Origin: CAXMST01 sp963712765
GTDB lineage: Bacteria > Actinomycetota > Thermoleophilia > Solirubrobacterales > 70-9
Length of the DNA stretch: 64,000 bases
Direction of reading: 5' to 3'
Assembly (NCBI GenBank): GCA_963712765.1
Contig: CAVQIX010000001.1
Span: 214,030 to 278,029 of the forward strand
In this document: positions 54,944-62,242 of the stretch, piece after piece
How the letters are laid out: every line of letters starts with the position of its first letter
Numbering within the stretch: position 1 is the first letter of the stretch
Translations under genes and position numbers: made by a program
Notes under the pieces: generated by a model
Told to the model about the DNA's origin: nothing
The model's database searches: none
What the model saw: only the letters and a program-made list of their open reading frames with translations

Positions 54944-55549
54944 TCAACCGGCTGTGGCCGTCACGGTCACGTCGCCGATCGCCAAGCCGCCTTCGAACAA
55001 CTTGACCTTGAAGGACGAGTTGAGGGCGTCAGCTCCGTCGGAGCTGAGCGCGGCGGTGATACCGCTGAGAACGATCGCTCCACCCTCGTCCGAGCGCTCA
55101 AGCCCGCCGAGGTCGAGATCGAGCGTTACGAGCGCCGAACCGTCGGGCGCGGTCGCGGTCAGCGTCTCCGCGGCCGTGTCGACGACGAAGTCGGTCAGCT
55201 CGACCGAGGTCCCGCCGGCGGAGAACTTGAGCCCGCCGGAGTGGTCGATCGTGCCGGCGAGCGACTCTGAGTCGATCTCGCCACCGGTGATCGGGAAAGC
55301 GATCCCCGCATCACTGGCGCTGGCCGGATCGATCGGCGCGACCTTGATCTTGTTGTCCTTGAGGACCTTCGCCGTGCCCGAGTCAAGAGCTAGGACGGTC
55401 TCCTGACCGTTCAGGGTCAGCGTTTCCGAGGCGCCCGCGGCTGTGGTCTCGCTGGTCGTCGACGAGTCGTCGTCGCCGCAGGCGGCTACCACCAACGCGA
55501 ACGCGGCCAAAAGCGCCAGGAGGGCGATCGGCTTGGATCTCTTCTGCAT
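54944..55549 (-). CDS. HtaA-domain lipoprotein
   Basis: This 201-residue lipoprotein has signal peptide IALLALLAAFALVVAAC (lipobox Cys) and a Ser/Thr linker. One HtaA-like domain follows (LKDNKIKVAPIDPASASDAG, IAFPITGGEIDSESLAGTID, HSGGLKFSAGGTSVELTDFV). HtaA domains bind haem in Corynebacterium uptake systems. The haem-ligating residues are not certain in this copy, and no uptake transporter is adjacent. It has a strong ribosome site (GGAGGAAC) before ATG 55549. Confidence 0.82.
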   Translation of the reverse strand: MQKRSKPIALLALLAAFALVVAACGDDDSSTTSETTAAGASETLTLNGQETVLALDSGTAKVLKDNKIKVAPIDPASASDAGIAFPITGGEIDSESLAGTIDHSGGLKFSAGGTSVELTDFVVDTAAETLTATAPDGSALVTLDLDLGGLERSDEGGAIVLSGITAALSSDGADALNSSFKVKLFEGGLAIGDVTVTATAG

Positions 55550-55606
55550 GTTGTTCCTCCGTCTTTGTTGCATGTCTGTCTTTGGGTTACTTGACGAGCA
55601 GTACGC

Positions 55607-55623
55607 CCGCCGATCGTCGGCGG
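55607..55623. repeat. 17-bp inverted repeat between divergent lipoprotein genes
   Basis: CCGCCGA-TCG-TCGGCGG is a perfect 7-bp palindrome around 3 nt in the 183-nt gap between the HtaA and TolB-like genes. It may be an operator or a small hairpin. A TTGACG hexamer lies just upstream at 55591-55596. Confidence 0.4.
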
Positions 55624-55732
55624 TTGGATTCCTTGGCCAGCCGATCTCCCGAAAAGGGGTATCCGCTTCGCTCCAGTAATGCCAGGAAGTGGATCTCCGT
55701 GGAGAGCAGGCAGTTGGCGCGATACTGCCCGA

Positions 55733-56803
55733 GTGAGGGCTGTCTCAACTGCCGTTGGCCTGCTGCTTCTAGTCGCGGGGCTTGGCGGGTGCGGCGAGGA
55801 CCAAGGCCGCGGGGATGGACCGGAGGCCGATCTAGCGGTGTTCTGGACCACAAACGCTGACTATCGACTGGCGACTGCCACCGCGGACGGCGAGGATTTG
55901 ACGGCGATCCTCGGAGGGGAGGGTTCTTCCGGCGTCGACTCCGGTCCGGTTCCAGAGCTCTTCACGTCGATCAGTTCGTCTCCTGACGGCGAGCGGCTTG
56001 CCTTCGCGGCGAGTGTGGAGGACGAGCCGACCGGGCCCGACCTGGGCGGCGACGTCTTCACAGCTGCGCCCGATGGCTCAGACGTCCAGCAGCTGACCGA
56101 CCTTGGAGACGTGTCCAGCCCGGTCTGGTCACCGGACGGAGGGAGGATCGTCTTCTCGCGCACGAGGACTGGACCGAAGGTCCGTGGCCTGGCCGCGGCA
56201 CTCTTCTCCGTGGACGCGGATGGTGAGAATCTGAGGCAGCTGACCGAGTTCGAGGGTCGGCAGCTCGATCGCCCCGGGTCCTTCTCTCCCGATGGTCGGC
56301 GCCTTGCGTTTTCTCGCGCCCTCGTCTCGTCCTCTCGACGGTTCGGGCTGGTGTTCGACCCGGAAATCAAGCTGCTGGACATCTCGAGCATGGCTGTTAC
56401 CGATCTGATTGACGATGCGTTGGACCCGGCCTACTCTCCCGACGGCGAGCAACTGGTTTTTGCGAGCGTGCGCGATCGCAATGGCCGGCTCACCTACGGC
56501 GAATCGACCAAGATTGCCGCCGAGCTCTATGTATCGCGCTCAGATGGATCGCAGCCGCGGCGCCTGACCACTACCCGGGCTCTCAATGAGTCTTCGCCTG
56601 TGTGGTCCTCAGACGGCGAGCGAATCGCATTCCAGCGGGGAAAAGAGATCGACAATGCCGAGGCCATGTCCGTGCGGCAAATCAATCCAGACGGGAGCTG
56701 CGACAGCCTGATCCTTGGGGATCGACCTCGCGGGAGCTGGTATGCGAGCCCGACCTGGATTGACCTCGCCCGGGAGCGAGGCCTCGGTGCGGTGAACTGC
56801 TGA
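55733..56803 (+). CDS. TolB-like beta-propeller lipoprotein
   Basis: This 356-residue protein has a signal peptide with lipobox GLGGC. Several WD40-like (TolB/PD40) blades follow, with the recurring SPDGxxLxF pattern: SSSPDGERLAFAAS, SPVWSPDGGRIVFSRT, SFSPDGRRLAFSRA, AYSPDGEQLVFASV and VWSSDGERIAFQRG. It would be an extracytoplasmic binding or scaffolding protein. The GTG at 55733 gives the best signal peptide; an ATG at 55679 is the alternative. Codon third positions seem less GC-rich than neighbours (by eye), which may indicate a recent arrival. Confidence 0.8.
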   Translation: MRAVSTAVGLLLLVAGLGGCGEDQGRGDGPEADLAVFWTTNADYRLATATADGEDLTAILGGEGSSGVDSGPVPELFTSISSSPDGERLAFAASVEDEPTGPDLGGDVFTAAPDGSDVQQLTDLGDVSSPVWSPDGGRIVFSRTRTGPKVRGLAAALFSVDADGENLRQLTEFEGRQLDRPGSFSPDGRRLAFSRALVSSSRRFGLVFDPEIKLLDISSMAVTDLIDDALDPAYSPDGEQLVFASVRDRNGRLTYGESTKIAAELYVSRSDGSQPRRLTTTRALNESSPVWSSDGERIAFQRGKEIDNAEAMSVRQINPDGSCDSLILGDRPRGSWYASPTWIDLARERGLGAVNC

Positions 56804-56983
56804 ACGTGCAATCGGGGCCGATGATTCATGGCTTGGCCTGCGGCGGCGCCTTCTGGGCTCGAACCCCGACTACGCAGGGAGGAACGCGGGTGGAGGATTC
56901 AGCAGCATCGGTGCCCGCAGAGCGCGCAGGCAGAGTCGTCGCCCGCGCGATTGCAGGCCGGGAACCTCGCTGTCGAGCCGGCG

Positions 56984-57169
56984 CTAGGCCTGCTCGATCT
57001 CGCGCTTGAGATCCTCCGCCTCGGCGTCGACCTGCTTCTCGAGACGCTTCTTCGCGCGGCGCGTCGCCTTCTCGAGCTGCTCCTCGATCCTCGACTCACC
57101 GATCACAATGATCGCCGCCTGGCCGTCGTCGAGCATCTCGCCAAGGTCTTTGAGGTCACCTCGCGACAT
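56984..57169 (-). pseudogene. C-terminal remnant of a DUF1269-like membrane protein
   Basis: The minus-strand frame reads MSRGDLKDLGEMLDDGQAAI, then IVIGESRIEEQLEKATRRAK and a Glu/Lys-rich end. This matches the C-terminal half of DUF1269-type proteins, whose normal length is about 150-170 residues with a preceding glycine-rich membrane region. Upstream the frame turns into Arg/Pro-rich sequence coming from hairpin DNA, and a second frame (57103-57345) overlaps. The N-terminal half appears lost. The 180 bases downstream (56804-56983) hold nothing I recognise. Confidence 0.55.
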
Positions 57170-57345
57170 CCCCTTGAACCCTGCCCGGCGAAGTGCCGGG
57201 GGCCGGCCGCCCGGCGGCCGGCAGCGAGCCGTGAGCGGAGACGCTGGGTTCGAGCGATCAGGGCCGCGGTGATCACGCCGACGCTGACCCCGCTGAGGGC
57301 CACGGCCAGCTCCTCGACCGGGATGCCGCCGATGTGTCCGAGCAG
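57103..57345 (-). CDS. Possible small membrane protein, CTG start, doubtful
   Basis: A frame starting CTG CTC GGA CAC reads LLGHIGGIPVEELAVALSGV and then SVGVITAALIARTQRLRSRL, resembling small actinobacterial proteins that open with LxGHxGGIPVEE. No ATG, GTG or TTG is available at the right place. The frame begins 10 nt after the stop of the zinc-ribbon gene, and the last 40 residues, after the hairpins at 57184-57222, look non-coding. It conflicts with the DUF1269 relic on the same strand, so at least one of them is dead. Confidence 0.3.
   Translation of the reverse strand: MLGHIGGIPVEELAVALSGVSVGVITAALIARTQRLRSRLAAGRRAAGPRHFAGQGSRGCREVTSKTLARCSTTARRRSL
57184..57222. repeat. Two consecutive hairpins
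   Basis: CCCGGC-GAAGT-GCCGGG (57184-57200) is followed one base later by a perfect 9-bp hairpin, GCCGGCCGC-CCG-GCGGCCGGC (57202-57222). Together they look like a terminator for the leftward zinc-ribbon/coxG transcript, or an inserted palindromic element that broke the surrounding reading frames. Confidence 0.55.
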
Positions 57346-57355
57346 CGGGCCGATC

Positions 57356-57637
57356 TCAGCCGCCTCGCCCGCCCTGCCGGTCCGGTCCGGCGGCGTCCTC
57401 GGACTCCTCGTAGCGGGCGACGTTGACCGTCCGGCAGCGGCCGCAGCGAACCCGCACCTTCTTCGTCATCTGCATCGCGTGCATCGACTCCGCGAGGACG
57501 TTGCCGCACTGCACGCAGACGTAGTCGTCGGGCCCGTTGCCACGGAACGCGGGGCGGTCGGGATCCTCCTGGACCGCCGTGCCGGCGCCGGGCGGGACCT
57601 CGCCCTCGCGGATCTCTCGCATCGCGACCGTCGCCAT
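57356..57637 (-). CDS. Zinc-ribbon protein
   Basis: This 93-residue protein has a hydrophilic N-terminus (about 1-38), a four-Cys zinc ribbon (Cys41/Cys44 in VCVQCGN and Cys65/Cys68 in VRCGRCRT) and a charged tail. A Met-rich loop (ESMHAMQMTKK) sits between the Cys pairs. It might bind metal or nucleic acid, and I do not recognise a named family. It lies 5 nt downstream of coxG and is probably co-transcribed with it. Confidence 0.7.
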   Translation of the reverse strand: MATVAMREIREGEVPPGAGTAVQEDPDRPAFRGNGPDDYVCVQCGNVLAESMHAMQMTKKVRVRCGRCRTVNVARYEESEDAAGPDRQGGRGG

Positions 57638-57642
57638 GCTGC

Positions 57643-58074
57643 CTAGATCTCGCCGAGCTTTCCGGTGAAGTCGGTAATCAGTCCATCGAGGACCCCGATC
57701 ACCACCCCCTCCCCCATCGACGCTGCCTTGCCCGTGATCTGCGCCTTGGTGTGGATCTCACCGCCGCCGTCGTTGAGCTGGAAGACGACGTCGGCGTTCG
57801 CGTGACCCTGGCCCTCGGAGTCCTTGGCCTTGATCCGCAGCAGGGCGCGATGCGCCTCGGCGTCCTTCTCGGCGACCTCGACGCTGCCGACGAAGGTCAT
57901 CGACATCGCCCCCATCGTCAGCAGGATCTCTGCCTTGACCGAGTCCGGTCCGGTCACCTCGGTGACGCTGCCCCCCTCGACGGCCGGGATCACCCGCTCG
58001 AGGTCGGTAACCGCCGTGAAGCTCTCGTCGATGGGCTTGCTCGTCGTGAATGTGTGGTCGAGTTCTGTGGCCAT
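57643..58074 (-). CDS. coxG: CoxG-like SRPBCC protein
   Basis: This 143-residue CoxG-family protein (SRPBCC fold) shows IDESFTAVTDLERVIPAVEG, AEILLTMGAMSMTFVGSVEV, RALLRIKAKDSEGQGHANAD and the family ending KAASMGEGVVIGVLDGLITD. CoxG is encoded with CO dehydrogenases and is thought to help membrane attachment or quinone contact of the enzyme. The ribosome site AAGGAGAGA precedes ATG 58074. It diverges from the YceI gene and is separated from the main cox operon by it. Confidence 0.85.
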   Translation of the reverse strand: MATELDHTFTTSKPIDESFTAVTDLERVIPAVEGGSVTEVTGPDSVKAEILLTMGAMSMTFVGSVEVAEKDAEAHRALLRIKAKDSEGQGHANADVVFQLNDGGGEIHTKAQITGKAASMGEGVVIGVLDGLITDFTGKLGEI

Positions 58075-58120
58075 CTGCCGTCTCTCTCCTTGGTCGGGCG
58101 CCCGGGACTATGCTGGGCGC

Positions 58121-58681
58121 ATGTCTGTCGAATCAGGTACTCATCAGCTCGGGCCCGATGACGCCGCCCTCTCGGTCCGTACGGGGCGAACCGGCGCCGC
58201 CGCGAAGGCGGGCCACGACCTCGTGATCGGGGTCAACTCCTGGGAGGCGACGCTGATCGTCGGCGACGATCCCGCCGGGACCAGGGTCGAGTTGACCGCG
58301 GACCCCTCCTCGCTGCGGGTGATCGAGGGCTCGGGCGGAATGAAGGCGCTCGGCGACGACGACAAGGCGAACATCGAGAAGACGATCAACGACGAGGTCC
58401 TCGAGGGCAGGGAGATCCGCTTCCGCTCGAGCATCGTGCGGCCCTCCCCCGACGACGGCCGGATCGGCGTCGAGGGCGAGCTGACGATCGGCAGCGAGAG
58501 CGGGCTGGTCGCCTTCGATCTCGCGATCGGCGAGGACGGTGCGATCGCGGGGAGCGCCGTCGTCAAGCAGAGCGACTGGGGGATCAAGCCCTACTCGACC
58601 CTGTTCGGGGCGCTGAAGGTGGAGGACGAGGTCGAGGTCGTGATCGAGGGTCACCTCTACAACCAGCCTCAGTCCCCGTAG
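58121..58681 (+). CDS. YceI family protein
   Basis: This 186-residue lipocalin-like YceI-domain protein shows AGHDLVIGVNSWEATLIVGD, IRFRSSIVRPSPDDGRIGVE, GELTIGSESGLVAFDLAIGE and KQSDWGIKPYSTLFGALKVE. It binds isoprenoid-type hydrophobic molecules in some species. No signal peptide is present, so it is predicted cytoplasmic. TATGCT (58109-58114) lies 6 nt before the ATG. It overlaps the convergent CoxL-fragment gene by 13 nt. Confidence 0.87.
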   Translation: MSVESGTHQLGPDDAALSVRTGRTGAAAKAGHDLVIGVNSWEATLIVGDDPAGTRVELTADPSSLRVIEGSGGMKALGDDDKANIEKTINDEVLEGREIRFRSSIVRPSPDDGRIGVEGELTIGSESGLVAFDLAIGEDGAIAGSAVVKQSDWGIKPYSTLFGALKVEDEVEVVIEGHLYNQPQSP

Positions 58682-59130
58682 ACGGCCTGCGCGTCGAGGC
58701 CGCCCTCGACGCCCACGGGCAGCTCGCCGGTGCCGTGCGCATACATCGCGATCTCCTCCACGGTTTGCACCCGCTCGGGATCGCTGCCGTCCCCGGCGAC
58801 CCAGGCGCCGTTCGCCCACGAGAGGCTGCCCGGCTCGGCCTCGAGCGCCGCGCCCGCCAGCAGCCGCGACTTCTCGAGGATCTTGCCGGTCGCGCTGGTG
58901 ATCGCCGTCGGCGTCCCGCCGGAGGGCCGCGTGTTGAAGCCGTGGCCTACCCCGAACCGATCTGTGTCGCCAGGCACGACCTTGACGTCGAGCGCGGGGA
59001 CACCGAGCTCGGCGGCGACCTGCTCGGCGTATTCGGCCTCCTTACCGTCGGACTCGGTGGTCAGACTGAGCACCATCTTCCCGGTCGGGTGAACGCGCAA
59101 AAACACCGCTCTATAAGCCTCGTCAGCCAT
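58669..59130 (-). CDS. Isolated internal fragment of a CoxL/xanthine-dehydrogenase-type Mo subunit (153 aa)
   Basis: The protein matches only a central-to-late segment of molybdenum hydroxylase large subunits: VFLRVHPTGKMVLSLTTESD, KVVPGDTDRFGVGHGFNTRP, and EEIAMYAHGTGELPVGVEGG to LDAQAVY. The same stretch exists in the complete neighbour coxL (compare GDTDKSPYGLGTYGSRSTPV and EEIAGRAYSGEPMPAGMEGG). It lacks the Cys-bearing active-site loop and the catalytic Glu. The frame is clean, has its own ATG with a strong ribosome site (GAGGAGGAT), and overlaps the previous stop as TGATG. It therefore looks maintained rather than decaying. Confidence 0.78.
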   Translation of the reverse strand: MADEAYRAVFLRVHPTGKMVLSLTTESDGKEAEYAEQVAAELGVPALDVKVVPGDTDRFGVGHGFNTRPSGGTPTAITSATGKILEKSRLLAGAALEAEPGSLSWANGAWVAGDGSDPERVQTVEEIAMYAHGTGELPVGVEGGLDAQAVYGD

Positions 59131-59315
59131 CACTGATCCTCCTCGTCGTGGTCGGCTCGGGTCTCGGACTGAAGTCGCTGCCGCTCCTGGTGAGTGCTGA
59201 GCGCATTGTGCTCCTCCAGGTCGCAGAACGCGGGCTGCGGTCCGCCGTGCGGGTGCGGGGGCGCCGCCGGCCGCTCGCAGCCCGGATAGATGCAGGTCTT
59301 CGCCCCGGCGCTCAT
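59130..59315 (-). CDS. Small Cys/His protein in the cox operon (61 aa)
   Basis: This 61-residue protein has a compact Cys/His arrangement: Cys8 and Cys13 in CIYPGCERPAAPP, His/Pro/Gly-rich HPHGG, and Cys31 and His36 in FCDLEEHNALS. This could bind one zinc. Then comes a charged helical tail (ERQRLQSETRADHDEED). It is coupled at both ends: its ATG overlaps the coxE stop as ATGA, and its stop overlaps the next ATG. The function is unknown; conservation with cox clusters would need checking. Confidence 0.65.
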   Translation of the reverse strand: MSAGAKTCIYPGCERPAAPPHPHGGPQPAFCDLEEHNALSTHQERQRLQSETRADHDEEDQ

Positions 59316-60706
59316 CGCTGCCCCCATCCCGGCGTCGTCCTGCCCCGGCTCGGCCCGTGACCGCTCGGCATCGCGACCGAGCTGCCGGGAACCGGCGTCG
59401 CGCTCGCCCACGGCTCCTCGCCCTCCGCCTCCTCCGCTGCCGCCGCGGCGAGGCCCGCCGGCAGCTGATCCACCTGCGGCCCGGCGATCGCCTCGACGAC
59501 CTCACCGAGCGCCTCGAAGCTGTGGCCGCTGACCAGCGCGTCGCAGTGCTCGACGGCGGCCCGCATGCCGGCCGCCTCGACCGAGAACCCGGCGGCGCCG
59601 ACCCTCGGGTTGACCCAGACGATCCGGTGGGCGAGGCGAGCGAGGCGCTCCATCTCGCGGCCGACGAGCTCGGGGTCGCCCCGCTCCCAGCCGTCCGAGA
59701 GGATCACGACAACGGCACCGCGGGCCATGCCCCGGCGTCCGTGGCGGTCGTTGAACTCCTTCAGCGCGTCGCCGATCCGGGTCCCGCTCGACCAGTCCGG
59801 GGCCGCGGCGGCAGCCCGCTGGATCGCCCGCTCGGGGCTGCGTGCCGCCAACGCCCGGGTCACTCGCGTGAGCCGGGTGGCAAACACGAACGCCTCCACG
59901 CGCGGACCGCTGCCGGCGGCACAGCTCAGAAACTGCAGGTAGGCGCGGGCATAAGGCTCCATCGAGCCGGAGATGTCGCAGAGCATCACCAGCCTGCGGC
60001 GGACGACGCGGCGCCGGCGGCGGGCGAGGTGGATCGCATCGCCGCCAGTGCGCAGGCTGCCCCGCAGGGTTCGGCGCAGATCGACGCGCCGGCCGTGGTG
60101 CGCGTTCTCGTGGCGTCGGGTCCGGCGCAGCGGCGTCGCCAGCTCGAGCCGCGACATCAAGCGGTAGAGCTGCGCCAGCTCCTCCGGCTCGAGCGCCTCG
60201 AAGCTCTTGCCCGCGAGCCGCTCCTCCTCGCTCGCCATCGCAAGCGGCAGGTCGAGCTCGGCCCCCTCGTCGTCGCCGTCGCTGTCGCGGGAGGGCGCCG
60301 AGGCGACGCTCGGCTGCCTCTCCTCCGCAGCGGCCTCGGTCGATGAGCCCCGCCGCTCGGCCGCCGGGCGCTCGTCGGCCGGCGCCGGCACGGTCTCCGC
60401 GTCCTCGGGCGCCGGCCCCTCGCTCGGCGGCTGCCCGCCGAAGACCGAGCCGAAGACGGCGTCGAAGGCGGCACCGTGGGAGCGGTCGGAGACGAAGATC
60501 GAACGCGCGGTCCAGTACAGCCGGCGGCGGCTCTCGGGCTGGATCAGGGTCAGCGCCCGGGCGAATTCGCCGGAGCGCTCTGGGGTGACCGGGACGCCGG
60601 CGTCGCGCAGCCGCTGACCGAGCGCCCCGGCGAGCGGCGGCAGGTCGAGGTGGATCGTCTCGACCCCGAACTCCCGCTGGGGCGGATTTGGACCCCGGTC
60701 AGCCAC
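59312..60706 (-). CDS. coxE: CoxE-like von Willebrand factor A protein
   Basis: This 464-residue protein belongs to the CoxE family of VWA proteins that work with MoxR-type ATPases. The N-terminal half is helical, with an acidic Pro/Ala-rich insertion (about 90-150). The VWA domain begins at RRLVMLCDISGSMEPYARAY, the MIDAS motif DISGS, followed by SSGTRIGDALKEF and VVVILSDGWERGD. In CO-oxidising bacteria CoxD and CoxE assemble the Cu-S-Mo site. GTG 60706 overlaps coxD by 8 nt. Confidence 0.88.
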   Translation of the reverse strand: MADRGPNPPQREFGVETIHLDLPPLAGALGQRLRDAGVPVTPERSGEFARALTLIQPESRRRLYWTARSIFVSDRSHGAAFDAVFGSVFGGQPPSEGPAPEDAETVPAPADERPAAERRGSSTEAAAEERQPSVASAPSRDSDGDDEGAELDLPLAMASEEERLAGKSFEALEPEELAQLYRLMSRLELATPLRRTRRHENAHHGRRVDLRRTLRGSLRTGGDAIHLARRRRRVVRRRLVMLCDISGSMEPYARAYLQFLSCAAGSGPRVEAFVFATRLTRVTRALAARSPERAIQRAAAAAPDWSSGTRIGDALKEFNDRHGRRGMARGAVVVILSDGWERGDPELVGREMERLARLAHRIVWVNPRVGAAGFSVEAAGMRAAVEHCDALVSGHSFEALGEVVEAIAGPQVDQLPAGLAAAAAEEAEGEEPWASATPVPGSSVAMPSGHGPSRGRTTPGWGQR

Positions 60707-61631
60707 GGTCGGGGACGAGTTGCTCGAGGCCGGCAGCGTGGATCACCTCCTGGTCCTCGTCGTACTTGAGCACCGATCCGAGCGTCCGCTCGACCGCCTC
60801 GGCGTCGAGCCGCTCAACCCCGAGCAGCTCGAGCGCGGCGAGCCAGTCGATCGCCTCGGCGATCCCGGGTGGCTTCTGAACGTCGCTGTCGCGCATCCGC
60901 GAGACCGCGTCGGCGACCTGGACCGCCAGGCTCTCGGAGGCGCCCTTGACCCGGCGGCGGATGATCTCAACCTCTCGCTCGGGGGTCGGGTAGTCGATCC
61001 AGCGGTAGAGGCAGCGGCGCTTGACCGCGTCGTGCAGGTCGCGGGTCCGGTTCGAGGTGAGGACGATGATCGGCGGGTGGGTGGCGCGGACCGTGCCGAG
61101 CTCGGGGATCGTCACCGCGGCGTCAGCCAGGAGCTCGAGCAGGAACGCCTCGAAGTCGTCGTCGGCGCGGTCGATCTCGTCGATCAGCAGCACCGCCGGT
61201 CGCGGGCCGGGGTGCTCGAGCGCGCGCAGCAGCGGCCGCTGGATCAGGTAGTCGGGGCCGAACAGCTGCTCCTCGTCGAGCGAGCGACCGCCCGAGTCGG
61301 CGAGCCGGATGCTGAGCAGCTGGCGGGGGTAGTTCCACTCATACAGCGCCTCCGCCGCGTCGATCCCCTCGTAGCACTGGAGGCGGATCAGCGGCGTCTC
61401 GAGCACCGCGGCCAGCGCCAGCGCCGCCTCGGTCTTGCCGACCCCCGCCTCGCCCTCGAGCAGCAGCGGCTGCGGCAGTCGCAGGCTGAGGAAGATCGAC
61501 GTTGCCAGGCCTTCGTCGACGAGGTAGTCGACGCCGGCGAGCCGCTGGGCGAGCGTCTCGACGTCGGGGACGATCCGCTCGATCTCAGCCGCCGCCTCGC
61601 CGCTCTCACCCTTGGGGCCGGCGCCGCTCAT
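60699..61631 (-). CDS. coxD: CoxD-like MoxR AAA+ ATPase
   Basis: This 310-residue AAA+ protein of the MoxR/CoxD type has Walker A GEAGVGKTE (60-68), ALYEWNYPRQLL (the CoxD-typical pore-adjacent segment), Walker B AVLLIDEIDRAD, sensor 1 IIVLTSNRTRDL and the arginine region KRRCLYRWIDYPTPEREVEI. It would act with CoxE as a chaperone inserting sulfur and copper into the Mo centre. Its start overlaps the upstream stop by 4 nt. Confidence 0.9.
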   Translation of the reverse strand: MSGAGPKGESGEAAAEIERIVPDVETLAQRLAGVDYLVDEGLATSIFLSLRLPQPLLLEGEAGVGKTEAALALAAVLETPLIRLQCYEGIDAAEALYEWNYPRQLLSIRLADSGGRSLDEEQLFGPDYLIQRPLLRALEHPGPRPAVLLIDEIDRADDDFEAFLLELLADAAVTIPELGTVRATHPPIIVLTSNRTRDLHDAVKRRCLYRWIDYPTPEREVEIIRRRVKGASESLAVQVADAVSRMRDSDVQKPPGIAEAIDWLAALELLGVERLDAEAVERTLGSVLKYDEDQEVIHAAGLEQLVPDRG

Positions 61632-62242
61632 CGCACGGCCAGCTCGTCGAGCACCGCCCGGTAGTCCTCGGGCGTGTCGACGTCGCGGGGGATCGGGCCC
61701 GCGATCGGCACCTCGGCCACGTCGCCGGCGCGCTGGTCGAGCAGCCGCCAGACGCCCTTGTCGCCGTGCAGGTCGGCGAGCGCCCCGAAGACCTCGCGAT
61801 CGAAGGCGATCGGATGGCCGCGGCCGTCGTCGTAGCGGCAGACCGCGAGCGGCGCGCCCGCCCGGCGCGCCAGCAGCGCGGCGACCGTCTCGGAGCTGAC
61901 ACCGGGCTGGTCGCCGAGCATCAGCACGAGCACCTCGCAGCGCGGGTCGAGCGCGGCGAGCGCCGCCGCGATCGAGGACGAGCAGCCCGCCCCGTAAGCC
62001 TCATTGACGACCACCTCGGCGCCGGCCAGATCGACGCTCTCGCGAACCTCGTCGGCGAAGCCGCCGATCGCCACGATCGTCTGATCGAAGTGGCAGTGGC
62101 GGGCGACGCCGACGACGTGGCCGAGCAGCGTGCCGCCGCCGTAGTCGAGCAGCTGCTTGGGGCGGCCGAGACGCTGCGAGCCGCCGGCGCCGAGCACCAG
62201 ACCGCTGACGAACGGCTCGCGATCAGCGGGCGACCGAGGCAT
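61628..62242 (-). CDS. mocA: MocA-like molybdenum-cofactor nucleotidyltransferase
   Basis: This 204-residue nucleotidyltransferase has the N-terminal nucleotide motif LVLGAGGSQRLGRPKQLLDY, the conserved GAGCSSSIAAALAAL, the acidic site VLMLGDQPGVS and HPIAFDREVFG with DVDTPEDY at the end. MocA-type enzymes add CMP or GMP to molybdopterin for xanthine-dehydrogenase-family enzymes. It is embedded between xdhC-YHS and coxD in the operon and overlaps both. Confidence 0.88.
   Translation of the reverse strand: MPRSPADREPFVSGLVLGAGGSQRLGRPKQLLDYGGGTLLGHVVGVARHCHFDQTIVAIGGFADEVRESVDLAGAEVVVNEAYGAGCSSSIAAALAALDPRCEVLVLMLGDQPGVSSETVAALLARRAGAPLAVCRYDDGRGHPIAFDREVFGALADLHGDKGVWRLLDQRAGDVAEVPIAGPIPRDVDTPEDYRAVLDELAVR

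Noticed and set aside
56855..56870. tRNA T-arm-like sequence (GGGCTCGAACCCC)
   Set aside because: The stem does not pair properly on either strand, and no acceptor or anticodon arm can be found around it.
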